Below the pieces are notes generated by a model that ran no database searches, was not told the DNA's origin, and saw nothing but the letters and a program-made list of their open reading frames with translations. From Pseudalkalibacillus berkeleyi (GTDB taxonomy: Bacteria > Bacillota > Bacilli > Bacillales > Fictibacillaceae): a DNA stretch of 64,000 nt. A program made the position numbers and the translations under genes. The stretch spans positions 2,294,001 to 2,358,000 of the forward strand of contig NZ_JAKIJS010000001.1 of NCBI RefSeq assembly GCF_021608225.1, given 5' to 3'. Shown here in pieces: positions 17,839-26,049 of this stretch; positions within the stretch are counted from its first letter, which is position 1, and the number at the start of each line of letters is the position of its first letter.

Positions 17839-19206
17839 TCATACGGTCATGGATTCTTCTTTTAATTGTTCATGGATGGCATAAGCGGCTTTCTTCCCTT
17901 GTTGTGCAGCCGTTACAACCATCGCTTCTCCTTTTCCTTTTCCGAAGACAATATCCCCACAAGCAAACACCTTTGGATTGGATGTCTGATAATCATTAGA
18001 CACTTGAACGACGCCACCTTCGTGATCGAGATCAAACTGTTCAATTAAACTCACGTGACGAGTTTGTCCTATTGCTTTGATTACTGCATCAACTGGGATT
18101 TTATAATTTGAGCCTTCAACAGGCTTCGGTCGCCTTCTTCCATCTACCCCAGGTTCTCCGAGCTCCATTTCCATGCATTCAATTGCATTCACTGCACCGT
18201 TTTCGTCCCCGTGGATCTTGACAGGCTGCGTAAGCCATTTGAACTCTACCCCGTCCTGTTTGGCAAATTCATATTCAAAATCATAAGCTGACATTTCTTC
18301 TTGCGTACGACGATATAGAATTTTGACATTTTCAGCTCCTAAACGGACAGAACATGTTGCTCCATCAATTGCTGTATTCCCCGCGCCTATGACAGCTACT
18401 TTCTTGCCGAGGAACTTGTTGCTTAGTGGCTTTGTTTTCGTATCTTTCACAAATTCGATTGCGTCATAAACGCCATCTAACTCTTCTCCCTCGACACCAA
18501 GATTAGGAACGTTAGCCATACCTGCAGCTAGTACAACACGATCGTAAGAGGCCAACAACTCATCAGCCGTTATATCCTTCCCTACTGCTGTATTGGTACG
18601 TACTTTCACATCTAGACTCTTAACTTGATCGACTTCCCAATAAGAGATTTCTTGAGGTAATCGGAATGAAACGATTCCATAAGTATTTAATCCCCCAGCT
18701 TTAGACGATGCTTCAAAAATCGTCACATCATAGCCAAGTCGGGCAAGCTCACGTGCGGTTGATAGCCCTGCAGGTCCACCGCCAATTACCGCAACGGTCT
18801 TCCCATTGCTCTCGCCTTTCTCAAAAAGGACTTGATCATTTCTAATCGCCCAGTCTGTTGCATGCCTTTGAAGATTACCAATCATGATTGGTTTGGTGGA
18901 ATGGTTCAGAACACAAGCACCTTCACAAAGCTCTTCAGTTGGACATACCCGCGCGCAGCTTGCACCTACAGGGTTTGAGTCCATAATTGTCGTTGCGGAT
19001 CCTTTCAAGTTTCCTGAAGATATCTTTTTTATAAAAGATGGAATGTCAATGCCGGTAGGACAAGCTGTAATGCACGGGGCATCATAGCAATAGAGGCATC
19101 GATTTGCTTCTTCAACCGCTTCACGATCTGTAAGTGCTGGTTCTACTTCATTAAAATTACTTCTAAGGTCTGTTAATGAAATGTGATATTTATTCTTTTT
19201 TGCCAA
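17839..19206 (-). CDS. preT: NAD-dependent dihydropyrimidine dehydrogenase, subunit PreT
   Basis: A flavoprotein of the GltD type that passes electrons from NAD(P)H to PreA. Cysteine clusters near the N-terminus (CLYCYDAPCITACPTG and CARVCPTEELCEGAC) hold Fe-S centres; GGGPAGLSTARELARLG binds FAD and GAGNTAIDGATCSVRLG binds the nicotinamide cofactor. The frame is open back to 19299, but the only well placed ribosome site is AAGGGGG eight bases before a TTG at 19206, giving 455 residues. A structured intercistronic element separates it from pydC. Confidence 0.9.
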   Translation of the reverse strand: MAKKNKYHISLTDLRSNFNEVEPALTDREAVEEANRCLYCYDAPCITACPTGIDIPSFIKKISSGNLKGSATTIMDSNPVGASCARVCPTEELCEGACVLNHSTKPIMIGNLQRHATDWAIRNDQVLFEKGESNGKTVAVIGGGPAGLSTARELARLGYDVTIFEASSKAGGLNTYGIVSFRLPQEISYWEVDQVKSLDVKVRTNTAVGKDITADELLASYDRVVLAAGMANVPNLGVEGEELDGVYDAIEFVKDTKTKPLSNKFLGKKVAVIGAGNTAIDGATCSVRLGAENVKILYRRTQEEMSAYDFEYEFAKQDGVEFKWLTQPVKIHGDENGAVNAIECMEMELGEPGVDGRRRPKPVEGSNYKIPVDAVIKAIGQTRHVSLIEQFDLDHEGGVVQVSNDYQTSNPKVFACGDIVFGKGKGEAMVVTAAQQGKKAAYAIHEQLKEESMTV

Positions 19207-19310
19207 TTCAAAAGCCCCCTTCAGGCGTTGATTAGTCAAAATGTAAGAAAAAGTTCTAATTTGGACAGGACGAGCACTAGTCGTGCATACACTTAACACG
19301 TATTAAATAG

Positions 19311-19416
19311 AAAAAGAGCTGACTAACCCCTGCACTTCAATGTCTCCTATGACCTTTTGCATTGTGCGTTTGTCATGGTGTGACAAGGAAGGGCTGGTTC
19401 ATTTACAAGTCAGCTC
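19311..19416 (-). promoter_or_regulatory. Branched intercistronic RNA element with T-tail
   Basis: On the minus strand, 10 bases after the pydC stop, the arms GAGCTGACT (19416-19408) and AGTCAGCTC (19324-19316) close a 101-nt region followed by TTTTT (19315-19311). Inside are two further hairpins: TTGTCA/TGACAA (19386-19370) and GCACAATG/CATTGAAGTGC (19367-19332), and AACC/GGTT-type pairing that extends the outer stem. It could be a large terminator, an attenuator or a riboswitch-like regulator of preT and the genes after it. Confidence 0.55.
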
Positions 19417-19426
19417 ATCTCTTTGT

Positions 19427-20317
19427 CTACGGAAGTAGTGCGGTCATTTCACCATACGTTTCTGGACGACGGTCACGGTAGAATTGCCATAAGTCTCGTA
19501 CTTCACGAATCATTTTCTTATTCATTTCTCCAATAATGACTTCATCTTCATCTCGGCTTCCCATCGCAACAAAGCTGCCACGAGGATCGACGAGATACGA
19601 TTGACCATAAAATTCACCCATATTCCAAGGTCCCTCTGTGCCTACACGATTAATTGCACCAAGATAATATCCGTTTGCAACAGCATGCGCAGGTTGCTCA
19701 AGCTTCCATAAGTATTCGGATAAGCCTGCTACCGTTGCAGATGGATTGAAGACAACCTCTGCTCCTTTTAGCCCTAAAAGTCTAGCACCTTCTGGGAAGT
19801 GACGATCGTAACAAATATAGACTCCTACTTTTGCATAAGCGGTTTCAAAAACAGGGTAGCCCATGTTTCCTGGCTTGAAATAGTACTTTTCCCAGAATCC
19901 ACAACCCTCGTCACCAACTTTGACATGAGGAATATGTTGCTTTCGGTATTTACCTAAGTAAGAACCATCTGCATCAATAACTGCAGCTGTATTATAGTAG
20001 GTAGCAATTCCTTCACGTTCATAAATAGGAAGAACGATTACAACTTCTAATTCTCGAGCAAGTGCTTGGAATTTCGTTGTTGTCGGTCCATTTGGAATCT
20101 CTTCAGCTGAGTCGTACCATTTAGAATTTTGTTCTGCACAGAAATAAGGTCCATAGAAAATTTCTTGAAGGCAAATGATTTGCGCTCCCTTTTTTGCAGC
20201 ATCTCTTACTAGCTTAATGTGCTTCTCAATCGATTTTTCTTTATGGACCGCCACTGGTTCATTCCCGTCCACATCATGTTTCGCTTGAATCAACCCAATT
20301 TTCACTAAATCTGGCAT
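19427..20317 (-). CDS. pydC: Beta-ureidopropionase (nitrilase superfamily)
   Basis: A 296-residue C-N hydrolase that releases beta-alanine or beta-aminoisobutyrate, CO2 and ammonia from the N-carbamoyl intermediates. The Glu-Lys-Cys triad is visible in CLQEIFYGPYF, YRKQHIPHV and GVYICYDRHFPEG. The ATG at 20317 follows AAGGAGG; an earlier in-frame TTG at 20344 overlaps that region and is rejected. It is the first gene of the cluster in transcription order, directly behind the shared upstream region at 20318-20797. The gene name follows usage for Bacillus megaterium pyrimidine catabolism. Confidence 0.92.
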   Translation of the reverse strand: MPDLVKIGLIQAKHDVDGNEPVAVHKEKSIEKHIKLVRDAAKKGAQIICLQEIFYGPYFCAEQNSKWYDSAEEIPNGPTTTKFQALARELEVVIVLPIYEREGIATYYNTAAVIDADGSYLGKYRKQHIPHVKVGDEGCGFWEKYYFKPGNMGYPVFETAYAKVGVYICYDRHFPEGARLLGLKGAEVVFNPSATVAGLSEYLWKLEQPAHAVANGYYLGAINRVGTEGPWNMGEFYGQSYLVDPRGSFVAMGSRDEDEVIIGEMNKKMIREVRDLWQFYRDRRPETYGEMTALLP

Positions 20318-20797
20318 TTTATATTCCTCCTTTTGGCTTTTCAATTATTTATGTAGTGCTTCTTTAAACACATTTTACTGAATTATTTGAATCTTAAGTT
20401 TATTTTACGGTGTCGAATGGCGGTTTACATTTGACATAATGTAAAATATTATTTGTTGATTATTGTTCATTTTGTAAAAGGGGATTGATTAATTAGCATC
20501 ATAATAGGTTACAAAATCGTTTTTCGAAGTGGAATCGGAAGTGAGAAATTGAATGGTTGGGATAGGTGGCGCGCGATCAATTGAAAGCTTTCATGCCTCC
20601 TTTTTTTACAAAGTGGATGAAACACTATACGTACAAAAGATATCATATGTAAAATGAAAAAATTGTAGAAACATTACGGAAAGAATCTGTTTTTTTGTCG
20701 GATATATTGTTTTTTACGTTCTATCACTATGGAATTTTACTTTGTGTTAAAGTAAGAAGAAATTGCAAAGGTATCATATGGGGTAGGAGATGCGATT
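20318..20797. other. Divergent control region between pydC and a DMT-type gene
   Basis: About 480 bases of AT-rich sequence without a credible gene. It holds the TTTACAT inverted repeat at 20424-20445 and several further TTTACA/TGTAAA half-sites (near 20471, 20603, 20647 and 20710). No convincing paired -35/-10 boxes were found for the pydC promoter, which would suit an activator-dependent promoter. A short ORF here is a chance opening. Confidence 0.5.
20423..20445 (-). promoter_or_regulatory. Inverted repeat upstream of pydC, candidate PucR operator
   Basis: Arms TTTACAT (20424-20430) and ATGTAAA (20439-20445) flank TTGACATA. The segment is closely similar to the one upstream of mmsA at 11168-11190, 17 of 20 core positions identical. 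Confidence 0.55.
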
Positions 20798-21232
20798 ATG
20801 AACTGGATTATTCTCATTACAGTATTCTTAGGCGGGGTTGCTGTAGCCGTTCAAGCAAGTATAAATGGAGGACTCGGAAGGCACATCGGCGTCATTGAAG
20901 GTGCGTTCCTTTCATTTTTAATAGGAACGATTACATTGTTCGTCATCATGCTTTTTTTTGGTAAGGGAAATGTTTTTCTAGCGACCGAAGTGCCCCGTTG
21001 GGAACTAGTCGGTGGCATACTAGGTGCGTTCTATGTGTACACGATGGTGCTCTCCGTTCCACGAATTGGTGTCGCAGCAGCATTAGTGGCAGTCATTGCG
21101 GCGCAAATCATTACGAGTTCACTCATTGACCATTTCGGATGGCTTGGTATGAAGCAGATTCCAATTGATGGTCAAAGGATCCTCGGGTTCGTCTTTCTCC
21201 TCGCAGCCCTTTATCTAATCACCAAAAAATAA
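20798..21232 (+). CDS. DMT superfamily transporter, YdcZ/DUF606 type
   Basis: A 144-residue hydrophobic protein with about five helices, starting MNWIILITVFLGGVAVAVQA and containing INGGLGRHIG and LGAFYVYTMVLSVPRIG, typical for the DUF606 (YdcZ) half-size members of the drug/metabolite transporter group. The start follows TAGGAGATG at correct spacing. It is divergent from pydC, but nothing shows a role in pyrimidine metabolism. Proteins of this type often act as pairs; only one copy is present here. Confidence 0.8.
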   Translation: MNWIILITVFLGGVAVAVQASINGGLGRHIGVIEGAFLSFLIGTITLFVIMLFFGKGNVFLATEVPRWELVGGILGAFYVYTMVLSVPRIGVAAALVAVIAAQIITSSLIDHFGWLGMKQIPIDGQRILGFVFLLAALYLITKK

Positions 21233-21360
21233 AGATGTTTTTTATGTTCCCCCCCTTTTTCTTTCTCCCATTACTTTTCAATAATTTCCTTCCTACGTAT
21301 ATGTGTAACAATTTTTGGAAACCTAACCTTTAAAGCAAGATTTTAAAGGAGTTTTTCCAG

Positions 21361-22908
21361 ATGAAGTTAAAGAGACATCGGCGAAAACAACCACAAAACA
21401 AATCTAATCAGACTCCTGAAGAACAAAGTACAAATCTGTCCAATGATTTGGAGAAAAATAAATCATCAATAAAAGAGGTTTTCACAGATTGTCAGGATAT
21501 CGTTTATCACACATACCATTTTAGCAAGGAATATCGTGAGCAAGCGCTCGTTGTATTTTGTGAAACGATCATCCAAAATGAGAAAGCAAATTTACTTAAG
21601 GAAGTTATGCAAGACCTTGTTACTTATGAAGTTGGTCCTGCTACTGAAGTTGATCTTTTTGACGTGAAACGGTTTTTCATCAAACATGGTGTAACATCGA
21701 GGGCTGTTGAACTAGTAGAAACTGAAGAACAAGTTCGGGATAAAATTCTAGAAGGTCATATCGTCATCCTTTTTCAGCACTGGAATAAAGCGTTAACATA
21801 TGATGCGTTTTCCGTTGAGAAAAGATCCGTTGGCGAACCTCAAAATGAAGTGTCTGTAATTGGGCCACGCGAAGGCACCATCGAAAACCTCACAAAGAAT
21901 ATCGGACTGATCCGATCAAGATTAAAGTCCGAAAAGTTGAAGTTCAAAATTAAAAATGTCGGTAACAACACAAAGTCTAAAGTGGCATATGCCTATTTGG
22001 AAGGTACTGTGCCAGAGGATACATTAAAAATGTTCAAGGAACGTTTTGATGGCATTCAAGAAGAAGAAATTCTTGAGACTTCCTACTTTGCTGAGTTGTT
22101 TGAGGAATCTACGTATTCACCTTTTCCGCAATATCGAACAACTGAACGACCTGATGTGGCCGTATCAGGACTTCTCGGTGGAAAGATTATTGTACTTGTC
22201 GATGGCACACCGACCATATTAGTTTGTCCGGGTTTGTTTACAGAGTTCTTCCAATCTCCTTCGGACTATTATCAAAGAACGATGTTTTCGTCCTTCATTA
22301 GGATATTAAGAATTATCGGATTCATAATCAGCTTAACGTTACCCAGCATATATATTGCCTTGTCTACCTTTCATTCTGAGTTAATACCAACCGTTCTCCT
22401 CATGGCGATTCTCGACACCCGGGAGGGCATGCCTTTTCCTGCTTTAATTGAAGCGTTAATCATGATCTTTTTCTTTGAAATGCTTCAGGAAGCGAGCTTA
22501 CGTTTACCAAGACCTATTGGTTCTGCCGTAAGTATCGTCGGAGCGTTAGTAATTGGAGAAGCCGCAATTAATGCAGGAATTGCTTCTCCGATGATGGTTG
22601 TAGTCGTTGCCTTAACTGGTATTGCCTCCTTCTCTATCCCGCAATACGATTTTGGGACTGCTTCTAGAATATTAAGGTTACCTTTAATGTTTGCAGCGGC
22701 AGTATTAGGCGGCTTTGGACTCATGATTGGTTTTCTGCTGATCTATCTTCATTTAGCTAGCTTACGATCACTCGGACAACCCTATTTTGCTCCATTAGGG
22801 CCCATCCGACCAGGTGCATTTTATGAATTTATTTTCCGTTCCCCTTTGGTGACTCAATTACGACGACATCAAAAAGACAATTTGAGTCCCAATAAAAGCT
22901 CAAAATAG
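21361..22908 (+). CDS. Spore germination receptor subunit A (GerA family)
   Basis: A 515-residue protein. The first 290 residues are a hydrophilic domain, starting with a charged low-complexity segment, followed by membrane helices from about 310 to 490. Family features include DVAVSGLLGGKIIVLVDGTP, EALIMIFFFEMLQEASLRLP and GALVIGEAAINAGI. In the inner membrane of the spore, A, B and C subunits together sense nutrient germinants. The start follows AAAGGAG. The gene leads an operon in the order A-C-D-B. Expression in the forespore under sigma-G would be expected, but no convincing sigma-G promoter was seen. Confidence 0.92.
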   Translation: MKLKRHRRKQPQNKSNQTPEEQSTNLSNDLEKNKSSIKEVFTDCQDIVYHTYHFSKEYREQALVVFCETIIQNEKANLLKEVMQDLVTYEVGPATEVDLFDVKRFFIKHGVTSRAVELVETEEQVRDKILEGHIVILFQHWNKALTYDAFSVEKRSVGEPQNEVSVIGPREGTIENLTKNIGLIRSRLKSEKLKFKIKNVGNNTKSKVAYAYLEGTVPEDTLKMFKERFDGIQEEEILETSYFAELFEESTYSPFPQYRTTERPDVAVSGLLGGKIIVLVDGTPTILVCPGLFTEFFQSPSDYYQRTMFSSFIRILRIIGFIISLTLPSIYIALSTFHSELIPTVLLMAILDTREGMPFPALIEALIMIFFFEMLQEASLRLPRPIGSAVSIVGALVIGEAAINAGIASPMMVVVVALTGIASFSIPQYDFGTASRILRLPLMFAAAVLGGFGLMIGFLLIYLHLASLRSLGQPYFAPLGPIRPGAFYEFIFRSPLVTQLRRHQKDNLSPNKSSK

Positions 22909-22920
22909 GAGTTGATTCTC

Positions 22921-24078
22921 GTGTCCAGGAAGTCTCAATTCTCAATATGTCTACTTCTCAGCTCTTCGCTTTTATTAAGTGGTTGCTGGGATCATAATGA
23001 GTTACCGATTTATGCGTATGTACAGGCAATCGCGCTAGACATTTCTGAAGATAACGAGAACATGCTTGAGCTTACGACACAATTTATTAAACCTGCACCA
23101 AAGATCGGTAGTGCTGGTGGATCAGGTGATCAGGCTTTCGTTAATATCGGCACAGAAGGTGATACCGTATTTGAAGCTGTCCGAGATATCACCAATCACC
23201 TTGGAAGAAAAGCCCAGTGGAGTCACACTAGGATTATATTAATAAGTGAGAAGTTAGCTGAGTCTCGTAATATTGGAGAAATGCTTGAGTTTTTTTACCG
23301 AGATCATGAGCCAAGAATGTTGATTAACGTAGGCGTGACAGAAGGAAACGCGAAAGACTATTTAAAAGCAAAACCGTTTATTGAAAACACAATTAGTCAA
23401 CAATTGAAAGAAGTGGGTAAAGCCGCTCACCAATACAGCTCCAAAACAATGGAGGTTAACCTTCTATCTCTTGGCAGACAGTTAAATAGTGAATCTCAGA
23501 CATCGAAGATTCCTTATTACAAAAATGCCAAATCTGGAGAAGCAATCGTTTCGGGTTTGGTCACCGTCAACAAAGGTAAGGTATCAGGACATATCACCCC
23601 CCTACAATCAGAAGCACTTCTTATGTTGTTAAATGAGTTCGGTTCAGGAATTGTAGAAATACCTTGTAGTGACAATCCAAATCTTAAAGAAGCTGTGGAA
23701 GTGAGTAGCGCAAAGACCGATCTTAAAACAAAATTGGAAAATAACGATGTAAAGGTTCACGTTAATGTTAATCTCGTGGGTAGTACTGGAGAGCTTAAAT
23801 GTACTTCAGTTATCAAGAGCGAAAGAGTTGCTACCTACAACAAAAAGGTTGAAAAAGTGGTTTTAAAAAATATTAAAAGTACAATTAGTCAATTACAAGA
23901 GGACAAAATTGATTTACTGGGGCTTGGCAATGAAATTTATCGGCGTCATCCCAAACAGTGGCCTAAAATGAAAAAACAGTGGCCTGAAATTTTCAGTAAT
24001 GCGAAATTTGAAGTACATGTGAAAATGAATATTAAAAATACAGGCGCTGATATTGGAAAACCATTTTTCAAGAAATAG
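22921..24078 (+). CDS. Spore germination receptor subunit C, lipoprotein
   Basis: A 385-residue GerC-type protein. The GTG at 22921 lies nine bases after AGGAG. A lipoprotein signal is clear (CLLLSSSLLLSGCW, lipobox LSGC). Family segments include WDHNELPIYAYVQAIALDIS, FEAVRDITNHLGRKAQWSHTRIIL read in parts, and a C-terminal region with RRHPKQWPKMKKQWPEIF. It anchors to the outer face of the inner spore membrane and completes the receptor. It starts 12 bases after the A gene. Confidence 0.92.
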   Translation: MSRKSQFSICLLLSSSLLLSGCWDHNELPIYAYVQAIALDISEDNENMLELTTQFIKPAPKIGSAGGSGDQAFVNIGTEGDTVFEAVRDITNHLGRKAQWSHTRIILISEKLAESRNIGEMLEFFYRDHEPRMLINVGVTEGNAKDYLKAKPFIENTISQQLKEVGKAAHQYSSKTMEVNLLSLGRQLNSESQTSKIPYYKNAKSGEAIVSGLVTVNKGKVSGHITPLQSEALLMLLNEFGSGIVEIPCSDNPNLKEAVEVSSAKTDLKTKLENNDVKVHVNVNLVGSTGELKCTSVIKSERVATYNKKVEKVVLKNIKSTISQLQEDKIDLLGLGNEIYRRHPKQWPKMKKQWPEIFSNAKFEVHVKMNIKNTGADIGKPFFKK

Positions 24079-24089
24079 AGGGATTTAGA

Positions 24090-24326
24090 ATGACAGATAA
24101 GATCATTATGATCGTCCTCGTATACTTATTGCTACTGTTCACAAGAATGTTGGATCATACCAAAAATGACCCAAAGGAATCGAGAATTTATTATGGAATT
24201 GTACTTTTTTCAGGTTACTTGAGTTATTTGTTCATCACAGGAACAGACGGTTTCAATATAAACGATTTGTTAGACTGGCCCTTCGAAATGCCAGCCCGAG
24301 CTGTACTGAATTTCTTCACCTCTTAA
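24090..24326 (+). CDS. Small germination receptor D-subunit-like protein
   Basis: A 78-residue protein with two membrane helices (about 5-19 and 36-52), encoded between the C and B genes with a GAGGG site. Some ger operons contain such a fourth small 'D' subunit, about 70-80 residues with two helices, reported to modulate receptor activity. The assignment rests on position, size and topology rather than on a strong sequence motif. Confidence 0.7.
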   Translation: MTDKIIMIVLVYLLLLFTRMLDHTKNDPKESRIYYGIVLFSGYLSYLFITGTDGFNINDLLDWPFEMPARAVLNFFTS

Positions 24327-24344
24327 AAATAAGGGTGGTTTCAT

Positions 24345-25439
24345 ATGAATAAGGTTGAATCAATCGGAAATTGGCAGATGATTATTTTATTTCAAGCTTT
24401 TATTACAGGGTCCTCTATTCTCAATATACAAGGACCTATGATTGGTACTGCCCAAAATGGGGCTTGGATTTCTATTCTCCTGATCAATGCTGTTGCTTTT
24501 ATCATATTAGGCCTAGTACTTTATTTATATGAAAAATACCCAAACCGATCCTTTATTCAATACTCAAATGACTTAATTGGCAAGCCTTTGACCTTGATTT
24601 TTGGAATCCCGCTCGCCCTATTGCTTTTTCACTTTACTGCTAATATGACATATGGAATGGGGCAATTTTTCACAACTTCTATGATGAGATCAACACCTCT
24701 CTATGTCTTTCACTTTCTCATTTTAATGGTGGCTGGCTTAACGGTTCGGGCTGGAATTGAAGTGATGGCTCGGATGTTTAACGGTCTCCTTTATTTCGTA
24801 ATCTTCATTATTCTATTGATTTTTCTCTTGAATATCACCCACTACCATCCAGAGTTTCTATTACCTGTCCTCCCTACCGGCTGGAAACCTGTGTTGCATG
24901 GTGCTTATATTGGTTTCGGTTTTCCCTATATGGACATTATGTATTTTGCAATGATTCTTCCATTTATGAAGAAAGAAAAAGATAAACCCTTTAAGAGATG
25001 GATGTATGTTGGACTACTATTCAACGGTTTAGTGCTCGCATTTACGATCATCGCTTCAATCATGATTTTAGGTCCAATCGCTTTGAATGAAAAATTTCCA
25101 ATCTATCAAGCCGCACGAATCATTGAGATTGGGGAAATTATCCAGCGGGTGGAGTCTATCTTCGGAATGGCTCTAATTATTGGATCTTATATGAAAATTA
25201 CGATGATGTTGTTTATCATTAACGAAGTCGTCACTCAACTTTTCAAATTATCCGATAAACGTGCATTCGTCTTTCCGAATACACTTCTTGTCTATTTATT
25301 TTCATTAACGATGTACAATAACGAGGTTGAACTAGGTGAAAGTGGTGCAATTATGGAAACGATTCTTGCGTTTTTCTTAGCATTCGTCCCCCTCTTAATT
25401 GTTACATTAAGAAGTCTTTTCAAGAAAAAACCTTCATAA
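24345..25439 (+). CDS. Spore germination receptor subunit B (GerAB-type permease)
   Basis: A 364-residue protein with about ten membrane helices, of the spore germination branch of the APC superfamily. The start IGNWQMIILFQAFITGSSIL and the segment SFIQYSNDLIGKPLTLIFGI are typical. In B. subtilis this subunit binds the germinant amino acid. It closes the A-C-D-B operon; no strong terminator follows, but the next gene has its own ribosome site 69 bases on. Confidence 0.92.
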   Translation: MNKVESIGNWQMIILFQAFITGSSILNIQGPMIGTAQNGAWISILLINAVAFIILGLVLYLYEKYPNRSFIQYSNDLIGKPLTLIFGIPLALLLFHFTANMTYGMGQFFTTSMMRSTPLYVFHFLILMVAGLTVRAGIEVMARMFNGLLYFVIFIILLIFLLNITHYHPEFLLPVLPTGWKPVLHGAYIGFGFPYMDIMYFAMILPFMKKEKDKPFKRWMYVGLLFNGLVLAFTIIASIMILGPIALNEKFPIYQAARIIEIGEIIQRVESIFGMALIIGSYMKITMMLFIINEVVTQLFKLSDKRAFVFPNTLLVYLFSLTMYNNEVELGESGAIMETILAFFLAFVPLLIVTLRSLFKKKPS

Positions 25440-25507
25440 ATTCGTAATCTGTAAATTATGAATTGTTTGATATAATTATATGTATTATCAATGAGGAGTG
25501 TGGTAGT

Positions 25508-25906
25508 ATGGCCAACCTATACCCTTACATATTTAGTGAGGATGCAAGAAACCAAGCTGACTTCTATGCGAATGCCTTAAATGGAGAAGTTGTAAGTGTA
25601 CAAACATTCGAACAAGCACCCAATGTTGACGACGCAATTAAAGATAAGGTCATGCATTTAACTTTAAGTGCAGCTGATCAAATCTTCTTTATGGCAGATT
25701 CCGTAAATGAATCTGTTAAACAAGGAACACAAATTAACCTCGTTTTAGAATACAAGACTGAGGATGAAGCACGATCGGTTTTTGAGAATCTGTCCGAAGG
25801 TGGTAGCGTATTAATGCCTTTTGACAAAATGTTCTGGGGTGCCATGTTTGGAAGAGTCGAAGACAAATACGGCTTAATATGGCAAATTACGACTGAACAC
25901 GAATAA
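25508..25906 (+). CDS. VOC/PhnB-like glyoxalase family protein
   Basis: A 132-residue protein of the vicinal oxygen chelate fold, PhnB/DUF-like group: LYPYIFSEDARNQADFYANA at the start, SVLMPFDKMFWGAMFGRVED and YGLIWQI at the end. The ATG at 25508 follows GAGGAG. Members of this subgroup often lack a known substrate. It may be read with the germination operon but probably also has its own promoter. Confidence 0.8.
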   Translation: MANLYPYIFSEDARNQADFYANALNGEVVSVQTFEQAPNVDDAIKDKVMHLTLSAADQIFFMADSVNESVKQGTQINLVLEYKTEDEARSVFENLSEGGSVLMPFDKMFWGAMFGRVEDKYGLIWQITTEHE

Positions 25907-25915
25907 TTTTATGAG

Positions 25916-25952
25916 AAAAAGGACCCTTTGCGTGCTCTATGGGTCCTTTTTT
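25916..25952 (+). terminator. Intrinsic terminator after the VOC gene
   Basis: Stem AAAAAGGACCC / GGGTCCTTTTT, followed by further T residues. Confidence 0.88.
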
Positions 25953-25993
25953 GTTTATGGTTTGGCATATTAGCTTGGCATGAAGGCCGAAAC

Positions 25994-26027
25994 GAGGATT
26001 ATCTAGAAAAATCGAGAATTATCTAAA
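25994..26027. repeat. Two-unit 20-bp repeat, relative of the 21-bp family
   Basis: Two units of CGAGRATTATCTARAAAA, 20 bases apart. The segment AATCGAGAATTATCTA resembles AATCGAGAATTTATCG in the array at 3.5 kb, so this looks like a short or decayed relative. It lies beyond the VOC terminator and just past the mscS-type gene stop. Confidence 0.5.
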
Positions 26028-26049
26028 AAACCGTGCACGCAACGAAATT

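Noticed and set aside
20695-20898. 67-residue plus-strand ORF in the pydC upstream region
   Set aside because: It runs into the DMT-type gene in another frame, lacks a ribosome site and has a random-looking product.
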